Source: Hyphomonadaceae bacterium UBA4763 (GTDB lineage: Bacteria > Pseudomonadota > Alphaproteobacteria > Caulobacterales > Aquidulcibacteraceae). From it: 14,820 nt of DNA. Positions 13,227 to 14,820 of the stretch are shown here, in pieces (positions within the stretch are counted from its first letter, which is position 1; each line of letters opens with the position of its first letter). Made by a program: the position numbers and the translations under genes. The stretch is taken from assembly GCA_002403455.1 (NCBI GenBank), contig DHHV01000023.1, positions 1 through 14,820 of the forward strand, read 5' to 3'. The notes under the pieces are model-generated. The model did no database searches. It saw only the letters and a program-made list of their open reading frames with translations, and had not been told where the DNA came from.

Positions 13227-14820
13227 ATGATGGGTGTGTGGATGGGCCGCGGCGGGCCGGTAATCGGCGCGGCGGCGGTGGCGATGGCGTTGGTCGGCTG
13301 CGCCAAGCAAGAGCCGATCACCTTTCGCACCGAAGCGGTGTCGCGCGGCGCGGTGGTGGAAACGGTATCCTCAACAGGCGAGTTGGAAGCGCTGGTCACC
13401 GTCGATGTCGGCACGCAGGTCTCTGGCCAAATCTACCGGCTGACCGCCGATTTCAATGACCGCGTCACCGAAAACCAAGTTATCGCCGAAATCGATCCGG
13501 CAACCTTCACCGCGCGTGTCGAGCAGGCCAATGCAGACCTGCAGATCTCCCGGGCCCGCGTGACGACGGCCGAGGCGCGCGTTGCTGAATCCGAAGCGGC
13601 GCTCGCCAATATCGACGCGCAATGGAAACGTCAGCAGACCTTGTTTGATCGCGGCCTTGTCGCCGAGCAAGCCTTCGATACGCTCCGCGCCGACCGTTTG
13701 CGCGCAGAAGCAGGCCTTAAGGCCGCCAAATCCGACGCCCAATTGGCCAAAGCGCAAGTCACCCAAGCCCAAGCGCTTCTGTCGAATGCGCGCGTTGATC
13801 TGGAGCGCGCAAAAATTCGTGCGCCGATCGATGGCGTCATCGTCGCGCGCGAGATCGATCTTGGGTCGACGGTGGCGGCAAGCTTGCAAACCCCGCGCCT
13901 GTTCGTGATCGCCCAGGATCTGTCCCAAATGCGCGTGATCTTGCAGGTCGATGAAGCCGATATCGGCCGCGTCCGCGCTGGCCAGCGCGTCGAATTCACC
14001 GTGGACGCTTTTGTCGGCGCCAATTTCGAAGGTCGGGTCGAGCAAGTCCGCCTCAACCCGACCCGCGCCAATAATGTGGTGACCTATGCGGTCACCGTCA
14101 TCACCGAAAACCCGGGCGGCCGGCTCTTGCCCGGCATGACGGCGAACGCCTCGATCGTCCTAGAAGAAAGCCGAGATGTGCTGCGCGTGCCTGCAGCGGC
14201 GACGCGTTTTCGCCCGAGCGATCCTGAGCTGCAAGCCAAAGCCGACGCGCTGACCGGACGCGGCCAAAGCGGCGGCGGCGCCCCGACGCCAGCGGGCGCT
14301 GCGCAAGCCTCCGAACCGGGTCGCGGTCAAGGCGCGCGCGGCGGCGGCGGCCAGGGCGGCGGTCAGCTCGACCAATTGGCCAGCGACCTTGGCCTCACCG
14401 ATGCCCAGCGCGAGACCTTCGCCAACGCCATGCGGACCGAGCGGCAGAAAATCTTCGCCGAATTCCAAGCCCAAGGCGGCCCGCCCGATGAAGGCGCTAT
14501 TCGCGCAAAAATGCGCGGCGCGTTCGAAAAAGCGCTCCGCTCGATCGAAAGCGGCTTTAATGACGAACAGAAAGCCAAATTAGCCGAAATCCGCGCCCGT
14601 CAGCAGGGCGGCGGCCAACGCCAAAACGGGCGGGCCGTGGTGTGGTTGATGGCGGAGGATGGCGCGCTGTCGCCGAAATTGATCGAAACCGGGCTTAATG
14701 ACACCACTTTTGTCGAGCTGGTCGGCGATGCGTTAGGCGAGGGCGCGAAGGTGGTGGTTGGCCAAACCGGTGGTCCGGCCGCGACGGCGGCGCCGCCCCC
14801 GCCGCGCGGCCCCGGCGGCT
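13227..14820 (+). CDS. MacA-like periplasmic adaptor lipoprotein with inserted helical domain (partial)
   Basis: At least 531 residues, open at the window edge. It resembles the MacA-type membrane fusion proteins that link an ABC exporter (MacB) to a TolC channel. A lipobox LVGC places the lipidated Cys at residue 25. VDVGTQVSGQIYRL starts the lipoyl half, residues about 95-200 form the helical hairpin, and RAPIDGVIVAREIDLGSTV closes the lipoyl domain. The barrel runs from LFVIAQDLSQMRVILQVDEAD to LLPGMTANASIVLE. After VPAAATRF an insert of about 125 residues appears: Gly-rich (about 343-379), helical with LTDAQ (390-394) and FNDEQ (444-448), then Gly-rich again. The membrane-proximal strands resume at GRAVVWLMAEDGALSPKLIE (from 468). 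A Pro/Gly tail follows, so the stop is probably near. The start at 13227 has a weak GGCGGA upstream; an in-frame ATG at 13173 is possible but would put a polar stretch before the signal. A macB-type gene is expected downstream but is not seen. Confidence 0.88.
   Translation, partial: MMGVWMGRGGPVIGAAAVAMALVGCAKQEPITFRTEAVSRGAVVETVSSTGELEALVTVDVGTQVSGQIYRLTADFNDRVTENQVIAEIDPATFTARVEQANADLQISRARVTTAEARVAESEAALANIDAQWKRQQTLFDRGLVAEQAFDTLRADRLRAEAGLKAAKSDAQLAKAQVTQAQALLSNARVDLERAKIRAPIDGVIVAREIDLGSTVAASLQTPRLFVIAQDLSQMRVILQVDEADIGRVRAGQRVEFTVDAFVGANFEGRVEQVRLNPTRANNVVTYAVTVITENPGGRLLPGMTANASIVLEESRDVLRVPAAATRFRPSDPELQAKADALTGRGQSGGGAPTPAGAAQASEPGRGQGARGGGGQGGGQLDQLASDLGLTDAQRETFANAMRTERQKIFAEFQAQGGPPDEGAIRAKMRGAFEKALRSIESGFNDEQKAKLAEIRARQQGGGQRQNGRAVVWLMAEDGALSPKLIETGLNDTTFVELVGDALGEGAKVVVGQTGGPAATAAPPPPRGPGG

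Noticed and set aside
1..14820. Mobile elements, prophage, CRISPR array, toxin-antitoxin or anti-phage system
   Set aside because: No transposase, integrase, direct-repeat array, paired small toxin-antitoxin frames or defence-type nuclease/ATPase domains were seen; every sizeable gene has a housekeeping or envelope assignment or looks like an ordinary membrane protein.

Overview
The window reads as a piece of ordinary, GC-rich chromosome from an alphaproteobacterium, possibly a Hyphomicrobiales-type lineage. The pointers are a roughly 1,640-residue NAD-glutamate dehydrogenase of the very large (180 kDa) class, an exported YbjN-domain protein, the style of the small membrane proteins, and strong GC bias at third codon positions that leaves long open but non-genic frames on the opposite strand. 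The genus cannot be fixed from this sequence. There is no tRNA, rRNA, CRISPR array, insertion sequence, integrase or prophage gene, and no sign of horizontal transfer.

Layout. (1) 17-565 (-) is a secreted YbjN-domain protein, divergent from (2) 665-1324 (+), AlkB, an alkylated-nucleic-acid dioxygenase. (3) 1523-1879 (+) is a small four-helix membrane protein made of two tandem half-repeats. It follows a 198-bp spacer holding short dyads and phased direct repeats. (4) 1992-6905 (+) is the large NAD-glutamate dehydrogenase, preceded by a strong GC-rich leader hairpin. (5) 6916-8037 (-) is a NemA-type Old Yellow Enzyme, convergent with the dehydrogenase and only 10 bp away. (6) 8233-10305 (+) is an M13 (neprilysin/PepO-type) zinc metallopeptidase lipoprotein. 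(7-9) On the minus strand, 13067-11643 (rimO), 11632-11177 (an unknown four-helix membrane protein) and 11125-10328 (exodeoxyribonuclease III, xthA) form a probable co-transcribed row. (10) 13227 to the window end (+) is a MacA-like periplasmic adaptor lipoprotein, cut by the window edge and divergent from rimO.

How the genes relate. Most are independent housekeeping or stress functions: DNA repair (AlkB, ExoIII), ribosome modification (RimO), glutamate catabolism (GDH), electrophile reduction (NemA) and envelope proteolysis or efflux (M13 peptidase, MacA-like adaptor). The only visible operon-like arrangement is rimO, membrane protein, xthA. The MacA-like gene probably continues into an ABC permease/ATPase (MacB) gene beyond the window, but that cannot be seen.

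The most unusual feature is in the adaptor. Between its beta-barrel part and its last beta-strand segment sits an extra block of about 125 residues: a Gly-rich linker, a helical domain carrying two LTxxQ-like motifs (as in the Spy/CpxP periplasmic chaperones), then a second Gly-rich linker. I found no convincing wholly new multi-gene system. All other findings are modest.
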